Source: Janthinobacterium sp. GW458P
Lineage (GTDB): Bacteria; Pseudomonadota; Gammaproteobacteria; Burkholderiales; Burkholderiaceae_D
DNA length: 54,721 nt
Assembly: GCF_002127585.1 (NCBI RefSeq)
Contig: NZ_NEGZ01000014.1
Location: 32,651-87,371, forward strand
Direction: 5' to 3'
The notes under the pieces are model-generated. The model had not been told where the DNA came from and made no database searches. It was given only the letters and a program-made list of their open reading frames with translations. Shown in pieces: positions 1 through 7,976 of the stretch. The position numbers were made by a program, and so were the translations under genes. The number at the start of each line of letters is the position of its first letter. Position 1 is the first letter of the stretch.

Positions 1-132
1 GGCGTTGCCGCCTTCGGCCAGGGCCAGCGCGGCAGGCAGCGTCAGCGGGCCGGCGGGTTCTTCAGGTGTTTGCGCGTGCGCAAAGTTGCCGGCCAGCAGG
101 CCAGCGGACAATAACAAGATGATTCGGTACAT
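1..132 (-). CDS. czcC: CzcC-like outer-membrane efflux protein, N-terminus only (partial)
   Basis: The first 44 codons of a gene that runs out of the window on the minus strand. The ATG at 132 is preceded by a GGAG ribosome binding site about 8 bases upstream. The peptide starts with a signal sequence (MYRIILLLSAGLLAGNFAHA) followed by 'PLTLPAALALAEGGN', which resembles the start of the TolC/OEP repeat of heavy-metal efflux outer-membrane factors. The call rests largely on position: it follows a CzcI-like gene by 91 bases on the same strand, the czcI-czcC order of cobalt-zinc-cadmium efflux operons. CzcB and CzcA would be expected outside the window. Any TolC-family lipoprotein or porin remains possible from 44 residues. 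Confidence 0.7.
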   Translation of the reverse strand, partial: MYRIILLLSAGLLAGNFAHAQTPEEPAGPLTLPAALALAEGGNA

Positions 133-223
133 CGAATTCTCCAAAAGCATGGAAAAGAATTCGACGGGACGCGCAGGCGGGCGCCTGGCTTATTGCGATC
201 AGTGAAAGAAACGTCCCGTCGGC

Positions 224-592
224 CTAGGTGGCCGACGACCAGTCAGGGCGCTTGGGCACGTCCGGGATGTGGGAAGCGTAAAAGAAGGGAGAGCTGTCCG
301 CATTCACGGACGCCGTGTCGCCGACGGGCAGGCTGGAGCCGGCCGGCAGCCACGCGTGGCCGATGCCGTGGCAGACGTTGCAGTCGCTGTGCGGCTGGCC
401 TTTTGATTGCTTATCGGCAACTTTTTTGTCGGCGCCGGGTTTCTTGTCCGCATCCGCCTTGTGCTGGTGGTTGTGGTGGCCCAGGTGCTGTGCTGCCTTG
501 CCTTCCTCGTGCAGGCAATACGCGCTCGCCGCGGCCCAGGACATCTGGAGCGGAAGCACGAACAGCAGCAAAATGAGGAAGAATTTTTTCAT
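224..592 (-). CDS. czcI: CzcI-family periplasmic metal-responsive protein
   Basis: A 122-residue exported protein. Residues 1-20 (MKKFFLILLLFVLPLQMSWA) are a signal peptide. The mature part begins with the CzcI-like 'YCLHE' and a histidine cluster (HLGHHNHQH), then a Lys/Asp-rich stretch, then 'CNVCHGIGHAW'; Cys and His are well placed to bind Zn, Co or Cd. In Cupriavidus the homologue sits first in the czcICBA operon and is thought to modulate its expression. Here it is likewise followed by a czcC-like gene. The exact biochemical role of CzcI is not settled, and this protein could simply be a periplasmic metal chelator. Confidence 0.8.
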   Translation of the reverse strand: MKKFFLILLLFVLPLQMSWAAASAYCLHEEGKAAQHLGHHNHQHKADADKKPGADKKVADKQSKGQPHSDCNVCHGIGHAWLPAGSSLPVGDTASVNADSSPFFYASHIPDVPKRPDWSSAT

Positions 593-634
593 GTGTGTGG
601 CTATTGTACAGAAAGGCGGGCGGCCGTGCCCATG

Positions 635-2185
635 TCAGCGCGGCTGGGCGCGCCACGCCTTCAGGTGCGCGGCGATGGCCTTGCCCTGGAATAGCTGCGG
701 TTCGGAATGCTCTTCTTCCTCCATGCCGCCCTCGAGGAAATCGGCCGCCTCGCGCGCCTGCACCAGCACCTTGGCCTTGTCGAACGCCTCGGCAAAGCCG
801 GCGCTGTTCGGCAGCGCTTCCTTGAAATACGCTTCGCTGAAGTAGGTAAAATCGTTCTGGTCGTCGCAGCCGAACGAGGTGCGGTCGCTGCGCGCGGCCG
901 TGATGATGAGGGTGTTGTCATCTTTCAATGGTGCAATGAAGCCGCCCGCATAGCAGGCCGAGATGACGATGACTTTCCAGCGGATGCCGCTGTGCCTGAG
1001 CATGGACGCCAGCTCCTGCGCGGGCAGGCCGTGCAGGTCCATGCCGTTTTGCGCCAGCGCCAGTTCGTGCTCGGGCGAGCCGTGGCTGGTGAGAAACAAA
1101 AACAGGATGTCGTTCTTCTTGTCCATCTTCGCGCCCATGCTGTCGAGGCTGGCACGGATGCTGGTGCGCGTGGCCATCGGCTGCTGCGCCACCGTGTTGC
1201 GGCTATTGACGAGCATCAAGGAGCGACCCACGGTGCCGAAATCGCGGTCGAACTGGCGCTGCACGAAGGCCGTTTCGCGGTGAAACACTTCCTGCGCGCC
1301 GTCGCCGGCCACGCCCAGCAGGTAGAGATTGATCTTTTTCGCCGCATCGCGCGGCGCGATGCGCGCCAGGGCGCCGTCGAGCAGGCGCCTCTGCTGGTAC
1401 AGGGCCAGTTCGATATTGTCGCGCGTGAGCTTGTCGGCGGCCGGGTCGTCCAGCTGGCCTTCCGTCCAGTTGCCGCTGTCTTCGCGCCGGCCGTCCGCCT
1501 GCGCCACGGCGTAGCGCAGCACGCCCTTGCCGTCGAACTGGCCATTCTTGAAGCTGCCCCGGTATTCATCGCCGTCGGCCGTGCGCAGCACGCCTAGCCC
1601 GTCGAATTTCCAGTCTTTCAGCGCGCCCTCATAGCGGATGCCGTCGCTGGTGGTGACCTTTGCCTTGCCCAGCACCTGGCCCTGGACGAATTCGCCCTCG
1701 AAGACGGTGCCGTCCGTGTCGGTCAGCTTGCCGGCGCCGTGCGGGCGCCAGTGCTTGAACTGGCCTTCGAAGGTGGCGCCGTCGGCGCCCTGGAAGCGGC
1801 CCGTTCCTTCGAAGCTGCCCTTGACGAAGCTGCCCGCATAAATCTCGCCCTTGGGCGAGGTGTAGCTGCCCTGGCCGTCGAAGGCGCCCTGGCGGAACTC
1901 GCCCGTGTATTCCACGCCCGAGGCCTGGCGCAGCTTGCCCTGGCCGGCAAACACGCCGCGCGCGAAGCCGCCCTCGTAAAACGCGCCGCTCGCGTATTCG
2001 AGCCGGCCCTGGCCGTGCATCTTGCCGTCGACGAGGGGGCCGAAATAGCGCCCGCCGTCGGCCGTTTCCGCCGCCGGCGCCCGTCCGTCCGGCGCGGCGC
2101 ACAGCGGCGGCATGCCCAGTGCGGCAAACGCCAGCAGGGCGGCGAGGGTGTAGGGGCGAAGCGAGGCGCGTAGCGTGGCGGTCAT
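635..2185 (-). CDS. Secreted MORN-repeat protein with C13-family caspase-like peptidase domain
   Basis: 516 residues from the ATG at 2185; a TTG 51 bases upstream would place extra residues before a good signal peptide (about 1-31), so the ATG is preferred. Residues 47-225 are eight 23-residue MORN repeats (pattern Y.G.F..G.F.G.G). After a linker, residues 285-480 look like a peptidase C13 (legumain/caspase-fold) domain with a His-Cys dyad: H368 in 'FLTSHGS' and C411 in 'ISACYAGGF', each after a hydrophobic strand. An acidic tail (GGMEEEEHSE) follows. MORN repeats usually bind lipids or proteins, so a membrane- or envelope-targeted cysteine protease is a reasonable inference. Substrate unknown. 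It is divergent from the histidine kinase at 2370. Confidence 0.8.
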   Translation of the reverse strand: MTATLRASLRPYTLAALLAFAALGMPPLCAAPDGRAPAAETADGGRYFGPLVDGKMHGQGRLEYASGAFYEGGFARGVFAGQGKLRQASGVEYTGEFRQGAFDGQGSYTSPKGEIYAGSFVKGSFEGTGRFQGADGATFEGQFKHWRPHGAGKLTDTDGTVFEGEFVQGQVLGKAKVTTSDGIRYEGALKDWKFDGLGVLRTADGDEYRGSFKNGQFDGKGVLRYAVAQADGRREDSGNWTEGQLDDPAADKLTRDNIELALYQQRRLLDGALARIAPRDAAKKINLYLLGVAGDGAQEVFHRETAFVQRQFDRDFGTVGRSLMLVNSRNTVAQQPMATRTSIRASLDSMGAKMDKKNDILFLFLTSHGSPEHELALAQNGMDLHGLPAQELASMLRHSGIRWKVIVISACYAGGFIAPLKDDNTLIITAARSDRTSFGCDDQNDFTYFSEAYFKEALPNSAGFAEAFDKAKVLVQAREAADFLEGGMEEEEHSEPQLFQGKAIAAHLKAWRAQPR

Positions 2186-2369
2186 GAGGACGGTCTGGTC
2201 TGTAGGAAGGGGCCTAGTCTGCCACCGTATCGCCAAGGTGGCAAATGCGCGCGTGACGTGTGTTGCTCTGCTTCAAGGCAAGATTCCACATTTTATGCCG
2301 TGCCAAGGCGGGACTGAACTGATAATATTGATTTTCAGAACATATCGACACAAGGGACACAGTCACCCC

Positions 2370-4313
2370 ATGGAAAGCCGTCTCAGCCGCCTGGAAGCCG
2401 TTCAAACCGTGTTGCTGGAAATCGGGCAGCGCTCGAGCACCTGCAGCGATATCAGCGAGTTCCTGCAGGCGGTGCATGCGGCGCTGGGACGCATCATGTA
2501 TGCGGCCAACTTTTACGTGGCCCTGAGCGACCGCGAAGACGGCCTCGTGCGTTTTCCCTATTTTGTCGACGAATTCGACGCCGCGCCCGACCCGGACGCG
2601 GGCGTGCGCCTGGCCAGCGCCGCGCAGTCGCCCACGGCGTGGGTCATCGTCAACCGCAAGCAGCTGGTGATGACGGCCGACGACGACGCCATGCGCGCCA
2701 TCGGCGGCGGCGCCTGGGGCGGCGGCACGGCGGCCGAGCACTGGATAGGCTGTCCGCTGCTGGACCAGCAGCACCAGGTGCTCGGTGCCATCGTCATCCA
2801 GAGTTACGACGCCCAGCACCGCTTCAGCCTGGAAGACCAGGCCCTGTTCGCGCTGATCGCCACGCACGTGTCGAGCGCCCTGCAGGGCATGCAGAGCATG
2901 GACCGGCTGGAAAAGGCGGTGCAGGAGCGCACGGCCCTGCTGGCGCACGAGGTGGCCGAGCGCCGGCGCGCGGAAAACCTGCAGCATGCGCTGTATGAAA
3001 TCGCCAGCCTGTCGGCGCAGGCGGCCGATGCGACGACCCTGTACACGCGCCTGCACGCCATCATCAGCGGGCTGGTGACGGCGAAGAATTTCCTCATCGC
3101 CTTGTACCACCCGGACAACAAGGACATCACGATCCCGTATTTTGTCGATGAAAAGGATGCCCAGGCGCCCGTGAAACGCTTTCATTACGGCATCGGCATG
3201 AGTTCCTATGTGCTGGCGCGCCGCCAGGCCTGTTTGCTCGATGCCGGCAGCTATGCGGCGCTGGTGGCCAGCGGCGAGATGGACGAGCCGCTGGGCAATA
3301 CCGGCATCGCCAGCTGGATGGGCGCGCCCATGCTGCTGGGCGAGAGAAAGTATGGCGTGATCATCGTGCAAAGCTACGACGAATCCGTCGTGTATGGCCA
3401 GGCGGAACTGGACGTGCTGGCCTTCATGGCCAGCCACGTGGCCGTGGCGATGGCCCGCATCCAGGCCGACCGCGCCATGCGCGAGGCCAAGGCGGCGCTG
3501 GAAGAGCAGAACGCGGCCCTGAACAGCGCCCTGAGCGCCTTGCAGGAAGCGCAGTCGGAACTGGTGCGCCAGGAAAAGCTGGCGTCCCTGGGACGCCTGG
3601 TGGCGGGCGTGGCGCATGAAATCAATACGCCGCTGGGCATCTGCGTGACGGCCACCAGCCATCTGGTGCAGGAATTGAAGCTCACGCGCGAAGACCTGGC
3701 GGGCGGCCAGCTCGACGAAGACGGCTTGCAGCAGTTTTTCGACATCGTCGACCAGACCCTGCGCATCATGACGACGAACACCCAGCGCGCCGCGGCGCTG
3801 GTGCGCAGCTTCAAGCAGGTGGCCGTGGACCAGTCCTCGGACGAGCTGCGCAGTTTTAACTTGCGCAAATACCTCGATGAAGTCCTGCTGTCCTTGCAGC
3901 CCAAGCTCAAGGGCAAGCCCGTCAAGGTGGAAATCGATTGCGCGCCCGAGGTGCAGCTGCGCAGCTATCCGGGCGCCGTGTCGCAGATCGTCACCAATAT
4001 GGTGGTCAATTCACTGGTGCACGGCTTTGCCGAAGGCGAACCGGGCAAGATCAAGCTGTCCGCCCGGACGGCCGGCGAGATGCTGGAACTCGACTACAGC
4101 GACGACGGCATGGGCATGGACAGCGCCACCCTGGGCCAGCTGTTCGACCCCTTCTTCACGACCAAGCGGGGCTCGGGCGGCAGCGGCCTCGGTGCGCACA
4201 TCCTGTATAACCTGGTGACGGGGCCGCTGGGCGGGACGGTGAAGGTGGTCAGTGCGCCGGGGATGGGCTTGCACTACAAGATACGTTTCCCGCTGGAGCC
4301 GAAGAGTGCTTGA
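2370..4313 (+). CDS. Sensor histidine kinase with two GAF domains
   Basis: 647 residues from the ATG at 2370; AAGGGA lies 12 bases upstream, and the open frame before it has no protein-like features. No membrane segments are visible, so it is likely cytoplasmic. Order: GAF 1 (about 20-170), a helical linker rich in Glu/Arg (175-215), GAF 2 (about 215-365), a second coiled-coil linker (368-405), HisKA with phospho-acceptor H416 in 'VAHEINTPLG', then HATPase with the N box (N543/N547), 'DDGMGM', 'FDPFFTTK' and 'GSGLGAHI'. All catalytic boxes are intact. The two GAF domains are similar to each other ('PYFVDE', 'VIQSYD/IVQSYD'), suggesting duplication. No receiver is attached; the convergent REC-HD-GYP protein is the obvious candidate partner, which is inference from position. 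Confidence 0.92.
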   Translation: MESRLSRLEAVQTVLLEIGQRSSTCSDISEFLQAVHAALGRIMYAANFYVALSDREDGLVRFPYFVDEFDAAPDPDAGVRLASAAQSPTAWVIVNRKQLVMTADDDAMRAIGGGAWGGGTAAEHWIGCPLLDQQHQVLGAIVIQSYDAQHRFSLEDQALFALIATHVSSALQGMQSMDRLEKAVQERTALLAHEVAERRRAENLQHALYEIASLSAQAADATTLYTRLHAIISGLVTAKNFLIALYHPDNKDITIPYFVDEKDAQAPVKRFHYGIGMSSYVLARRQACLLDAGSYAALVASGEMDEPLGNTGIASWMGAPMLLGERKYGVIIVQSYDESVVYGQAELDVLAFMASHVAVAMARIQADRAMREAKAALEEQNAALNSALSALQEAQSELVRQEKLASLGRLVAGVAHEINTPLGICVTATSHLVQELKLTREDLAGGQLDEDGLQQFFDIVDQTLRIMTTNTQRAAALVRSFKQVAVDQSSDELRSFNLRKYLDEVLLSLQPKLKGKPVKVEIDCAPEVQLRSYPGAVSQIVTNMVVNSLVHGFAEGEPGKIKLSARTAGEMLELDYSDDGMGMDSATLGQLFDPFFTTKRGSGGSGLGAHILYNLVTGPLGGTVKVVSAPGMGLHYKIRFPLEPKSA

Positions 4314-4345
4314 AATTTGAAACTTGAAAACGGCGGGCCGGAGAC

Positions 4346-4445
4346 GCGGGCCTGAGAAAATGCCGATGGCGGCGTTGCGGCTCCTTGCCGTACATGCGTA
4401 CTGTCTGCGTCGCCGCGCCTTGCCCTCGGCATTTTTCAGCTCCGC
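4346..4445. repeat. Long imperfect inverted repeat between convergent genes
   Basis: The two halves can pair over about 40 bases each. Outer matches are GCGG with CCGC and CTGA with TCAG. The strongest block is AAAATGCCGA with TCGGCATTTT, and GGC and GCGGC pair further in. The top is a short loop around GTACATGCGTAC. It lies 33 bases after the histidine kinase stop. Its architecture (long hairpin with GTAC at the apex) resembles the elements at 28250 and 41482, but I see no clear primary-sequence identity to them. Confidence 0.6.
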
Positions 4446-4502
4446 TTGGCCTGGAATGCCCGTGTTGTGGTCTTGCGCCGCAGCCTGGTTTGCCAGTGTG
4501 CG

Positions 4503-4551
4503 GGGGGCAGACCCTCAGGGTCTGACCCCGGTATTTGTTCTTGGGTTAAAT
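4503..4551. repeat. REP-like palindrome with conserved tail, copy A
   Basis: Bases 4503-4529 form a palindrome: CAGACCCT, one central base, AGGGTCTG, extended by GGGG/CCCC arms with one mismatch (G4507 against A4525). It is followed by a tail (4530-4551) of the form TTTGT..TTGGGT.AAAT. The same 27-base palindrome plus tail occurs at 43826-43874. It may act as a bidirectional terminator or be a REP-type mobile repeat. Confidence 0.75.
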
Positions 4552-4558
4552 CTGGAGC

Positions 4559-6070
4559 CTAATCCGGGAAACGTTGATTTAACGCAAGCGCCTCGTCGAG
4601 GTTTGCAATCAGCAACTCCACATACTGCGGATCGAGGTGGCTGCCGCTCACTTCGCGCAAATAGCTGACCACGCGGGCCAAAGGCCAGGCGTCCTTGTAG
4701 CAGCGCTTGTGCATGAGGGCATCGAAGACGTCGGCGACGGCGGCGATGCGCGCGTATTTGTGGATGTTCTCTCCCACCAGGCCTTGCGGGTAGCCGCTGC
4801 CGTCGTATTTTTCATGGTGCTGGTGGGCGATCACGGCCGCCGCTTTGAGCAGCGGGCGCTGCGAGCCGTCGAGGATGGACATGCCCACCGTCGGATGCTG
4901 CTTCATGATTTCCCATTCGGCCGCGTCGAGCTTGCCGGGTTTCAGCAGCACGGCGTCGGGCGTGGAAATCTTGCCGATGTCGTGCATGGGCGCCGCGTGG
5001 CGCAGCACCATGGTTTCCTCTTCCGACATGCCGGACGCCTGCGCCAGCAGCTGGCACACTTCGGCCATGCGGCGCACGTGGTTGCCGCCTTCGTGCGAGC
5101 GCGATTCGACCACGTCGCCCAGGCGCAGGATCAGCTCGGCCTGGGTATCGGTGATTTCCTGCGTCAGCAGGATGTTGTCGAAGGCGATGGCCACGCCGGA
5201 GCAGAACACTTCCAGCAGCTGCGCGTCGAGGTCGGAAATCTCTTCCACCCCCTTGAGTACCAGCAAGGAGGCCTTGCCGCTACTGTTGGGAAAATAGCCG
5301 ACATAGGTGTCGCCGTGCAGGCGCGAAATCTTGTTGCTCTTGGCGTGGTCCAGCTGCGACAGCAGGGAAGGGCTGAGCATGCCGCCGTCGGCGTCCAGGT
5401 CGCCGATCTGCGCGAGGATTTCATAGTCCTGTTCGCCCGTGATGGCGCTGGCGCCGCGCAGGCGCAGCAGCATGCTCGTTTCCAGGCGCAGCAGGGCGAC
5501 GACCTGCTGCAGCAGGCCGCTGGCAAAGTCGCGCAGGTTGCGCTGCTTGAAGATGTGCGCGGAGGCGGCGATGACGCGCTCGAGGCCTTCGCGGTAATGG
5601 AGCTGGGCCTGGCGCGCTTCTTCCACCTTCATGATGTCGCGGTAGGCGCGCAGGGCGGCAAAGGTGGTGGTAAACAGCTTGGTGCGGTCGAGTTCCGTCT
5701 TTTCCTTGTAGTCGTTGATGTCGTAATTGACGATCACCCGCTCTTCCGGCGCCTGTCCCGGCTGGCCCGTGCGCAGCACGATGCGCGTAAACTGGTTGCC
5801 CAGGTCTTCGCGCATCCAGCGCGCCACCTCGAGGCCGCTGTCTTCGCGTTCCATCACCACGTCGAGGAAGACCAGCGCGATGCCGTCCTCGCGCGCCAGC
5901 ACCTGCTTGGCTTCGGCGCCGCTGTAGGCGTGCACGAAGCTCAGGGCGCGGCCCTCGAGGCGGAAACGGCTCAGTGTCAGTTTGGTGATGTCGTGGATAT
6001 CGGGTTCATCGTCGACGAGCAGGACTTTCCAGGGAGGTAACTTGGGCGATGCTGAAGACAAAAATGACAT
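4559..6070 (-). CDS. Response regulator with HD-GYP cyclic-di-GMP phosphodiesterase domain
   Basis: 503 residues from the ATG at 6070; a TTG 36 bases upstream is less likely. Receiver domain 14-135 has the acidic pair 'VDDEP', phospho-acceptor D70 ('VFLDVVM'), a Thr in 'LRTGQ' and Lys122 ('YKEK'). A middle domain (about 160-320) matches the DUF3369 arrangement common in this class. The C-terminal HD-GYP domain has the metal-binding 'HDIGK' starting at residue 363 and a complete 'HHEKYDGSGYP' motif near 418-428, so hydrolysis of cyclic-di-GMP is expected. It converges on the GAF histidine kinase at 2370, its probable partner, although no operon links them. Output is likely a change in motility or biofilm state. 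Confidence 0.92.
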   Translation of the reverse strand: MSFLSSASPKLPPWKVLLVDDEPDIHDITKLTLSRFRLEGRALSFVHAYSGAEAKQVLAREDGIALVFLDVVMEREDSGLEVARWMREDLGNQFTRIVLRTGQPGQAPEERVIVNYDINDYKEKTELDRTKLFTTTFAALRAYRDIMKVEEARQAQLHYREGLERVIAASAHIFKQRNLRDFASGLLQQVVALLRLETSMLLRLRGASAITGEQDYEILAQIGDLDADGGMLSPSLLSQLDHAKSNKISRLHGDTYVGYFPNSSGKASLLVLKGVEEISDLDAQLLEVFCSGVAIAFDNILLTQEITDTQAELILRLGDVVESRSHEGGNHVRRMAEVCQLLAQASGMSEEETMVLRHAAPMHDIGKISTPDAVLLKPGKLDAAEWEIMKQHPTVGMSILDGSQRPLLKAAAVIAHQHHEKYDGSGYPQGLVGENIHKYARIAAVADVFDALMHKRCYKDAWPLARVVSYLREVSGSHLDPQYVELLIANLDEALALNQRFPD

Positions 6071-6506
6071 AGGGGCGAGTTCCGCTAAAAGGCATAACTG
6101 ACGCAATGCTGAGACGCCCGCGCCAGGAATTCCTGTGCGCCACTACCGGCGTTGCGCGTTTTTCGGGCGCATTTTGTCGATTGTAGACCGACAGCTAGGT
6201 ATTAACAATAAGCAAGAAGAATTGACTAAAATCATGCAACATTCATGCTTTAAAAACACTTTAAATTCATGCTGGCAACACTATCCATACTTTATCGCTT
6301 AGGCAACTATATTTTCAAGACAATACTTTGTTTTAATTAATATTGCCAATGAATCTGTAAAAAAAGTCGGCGAACGCCCCTTGTTCGTTACGCTGTGCAA
6401 GAAAAGTAACAATGTATAAGTTTCACTTTAGAATGAAACTGGTGGCGATATACTGAAAAGTATAGAAGTGGCCTGAGGCCACCAACATCTCTTGAAAGGG
6501 CACACC
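6071..6506. other. AT-rich intergenic region with a structured leader
   Basis: 436 bases without a gene, markedly more AT-rich than its surroundings (6190-6420 especially). It carries the divergent upstream regions of the HD-GYP regulator and the DUF3016 gene. 'TTCATGCT' occurs twice (6241-6248 and about 6267). The last 90 bases hold three consecutive inverted repeats, listed separately. Confidence 0.7.
6419..6482 (+). promoter_or_regulatory. Three tandem hairpins, possibly bistable, upstream of the DUF3016 gene
   Basis: AGTTTCA (6419-6425) pairs with TGAAACT (6434-6440). TATACT (6449-6454) pairs with AGTATA (6459-6464). GTGGCCT (6468-6474) pairs with AGGCCAC (6476-6482). GGTGGC at 6441-6446 could instead pair with GCCACC at 6478-6483, which excludes the third hairpin and encloses the second. 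The ribosome binding site GAAAGGG follows at 6494-6500. TATACT could alternatively be a -10 box, in which case only the last hairpin would be transcribed. Confidence 0.5.
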
Positions 6507-7010
6507 ATGAAAAAGAACACGACGCGCGGCTTTATTGCCGGTCTTGCCTTGCTGGCGAGCAGTGCCGCCTGGGCGGGCGCGCAAGTACATTTCAACAAGC
6601 CGGAGCAATTCACGGATGTATCATTCGATCAGATGGAGCGCGAGAAGGTACTCAAGGATTTGGCGGCGCATTTCGAGAAACTGGGAGAGTCGCTCAAACC
6701 AGGGCAAACCCTGAAGATCGACGTGACCGACCTGGACATGGCCGGGCGCGAGAACCCCTCCATGCGCACCACGCAGGATTTCCGCGTGATGACAGGACAG
6801 GCCGATTGGCCGCGCATGCGCCTGCACTACGTGCTGGAGCAGGATGGCAAGGTCATCGGTAGCGCTGATGCGGCCCTGTCCGATATGTCCTATATGACGC
6901 GCATCAACCGCTATTCCAGCGGCGACAAGCTGCGCTACGAGAAACAGATGATCGATGACTGGTTCTCGGCCACCTTCGGTACGCCAGTGAAGCGTCCGGC
7001 CCGCAAGTAA
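6507..7010 (+). CDS. DUF3016 domain protein, exported
   Basis: 167 residues. The ATG at 6507 sits 6 bases after a strong GAAAGGG; a TTG 15 bases earlier lies ahead of that site and is rejected. Residues 1-24 are a signal peptide ending 'AAWA'. The rest matches the DUF3016 pattern: 'VHFNKPEQFTDV' near the mature N-terminus, 'LKIDVTDLDMAGRE' near 75-90, a hydrophobic strand with 'MRLHYVLEQDGKVI', 'ALSDMSYM', and the C-terminal 'YEKQMIDDWFSATF'. The family is found in gamma- and betaproteobacteria and has no established function; a periplasmic location is likely. It is monocistronic and preceded by a structured AT-rich leader. Confidence 0.85.
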   Translation: MKKNTTRGFIAGLALLASSAAWAGAQVHFNKPEQFTDVSFDQMEREKVLKDLAAHFEKLGESLKPGQTLKIDVTDLDMAGRENPSMRTTQDFRVMTGQADWPRMRLHYVLEQDGKVIGSADAALSDMSYMTRINRYSSGDKLRYEKQMIDDWFSATFGTPVKRPARK

Positions 7011-7021
7011 GCGGCCAGCGC

Positions 7022-7040
7022 GCGCCGCCCCGTGCGGCGC
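7022..7040. terminator. GC-rich stem-loop between convergent genes
   Basis: GCGCCGC (7022-7028) and GCGGCGC (7034-7040) pair around a five-base loop just after the DUF3016 stop. There is no T-tract, so intrinsic termination is uncertain. Confidence 0.4.
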
Positions 7041-7139
7041 CTGCGCTCGCACACAAGGTCAGCGCCAGCGGCAACGCTTGCCAGTCCGGGATCAAGCCGG
7101 GCTCCGGCCAGCCCGTCATGCGCTTGCCGCGGCGCAGCT

Positions 7140-7925
7140 TTAATGCAAATACACCCCTTCGATGCGCGCCAGCTGGCCGTTGTGCCGCATGGCCAGCAGG
7201 GCCGCATTCATCTTGTCGATGAAATCGGTCTTGTAGGCGGGCGTATTGCGCGCGCTGTAGGCGATATGCGTGGTTTCGGACGACAATTCCAGCACTTCGC
7301 GCAGTTCAAAGCCGTAGCCGGCCAGCTCGCCGTGCAACTGGCGCGCCGTGTGGCGTGCCGCGCCGCGGTCGCTGGCGTAGCAATCGATGCGCCGCAAGGC
7401 CAGTTTTTTCAGGTTGGCCTCGTTCCCCTTGGCCGCCTCCAGGCGCAGCACGCCCTGGCGCGCCGGCGCCATCAGTTTTTCCGACAGCAGAAAACCCGTG
7501 TTGACGCCGATGGTCAGGCCGGCAAAGTCGGTCGGGAAGTGCGTGCGCTGCGTGCGCATGACGGCGTCATGGCAGAACAGCACCACCGATTCGCGGTACA
7601 GCGTGGCGGAATACGGTCGTACGTACGGCCGTTCCGTCTTGCGTCCGGGCGGAAACAGGCCGAATACCTGGCCTTTTTCCAGCGCATCGAGGCCCCGTTT
7701 CCAGGGCCGCGGCTGCAATTCCAGCCGGTAATCGGGCATGCTGGTAGCCGCCAGGCGCAGGATATCGACGTACATGCCCTTGAACACGCCATTTTCCACG
7801 TAGCTGTACGGAGCGTAATCGTCGTCGCCGTACAGGATGACGGTTTGCGGCGCGCCCAGGGCGGGCGGCAATATGCCCAGCAGCGCCACGGTGAGCCACA
7901 GTCTTGCCGTTATTGCTGATTGCAT
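7140..7925 (-). CDS. Periplasmic solute-binding protein, SBP_bac_3-like
   Basis: 261 residues from the ATG at 7925, with TGGAG just upstream. Signal peptide about 1-24 (ends 'PPALGA'). The mature part shows the amino-acid-binding-protein layout: 'YGDDDYAPYSYVENGVFKG' at the start, where 'P.SY..NG...G...D' is typical, then 'YVDILRLAA' and 'LTIGVNTGF' in the second lobe. No permease or ATPase gene is adjacent, so it may be an orphan sensor-like binding protein rather than part of an ABC importer. Several betaproteobacterial paralogues of this type exist without transporters. Ligand unknown. Confidence 0.82.
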   Translation of the reverse strand: MQSAITARLWLTVALLGILPPALGAPQTVILYGDDDYAPYSYVENGVFKGMYVDILRLAATSMPDYRLELQPRPWKRGLDALEKGQVFGLFPPGRKTERPYVRPYSATLYRESVVLFCHDAVMRTQRTHFPTDFAGLTIGVNTGFLLSEKLMAPARQGVLRLEAAKGNEANLKKLALRRIDCYASDRGAARHTARQLHGELAGYGFELREVLELSSETTHIAYSARNTPAYKTDFIDKMNAALLAMRHNGQLARIEGVYLH

Positions 7926-7976
7926 GCCGCTCCAGATTCAATGTCTTCCTGGCAAGCATACAGCATGGCGCCGCGA

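Noticed and set aside
5..205. Plus-strand open frame at the left edge
   Set aside because: It overlaps the minus-strand czcC start, whose signal peptide and ribosome site are convincing.
1630..2050. Repeated GC-rich units that look like a DNA repeat array
   Set aside because: They encode the eight MORN repeats of the C13 protein and vary at the DNA level.
2175..2369. N-terminal extension of the GAF histidine kinase
   Set aside because: It crosses the divergent promoter region and has no GAF-like sequence; the ATG at 2370 is preferred.
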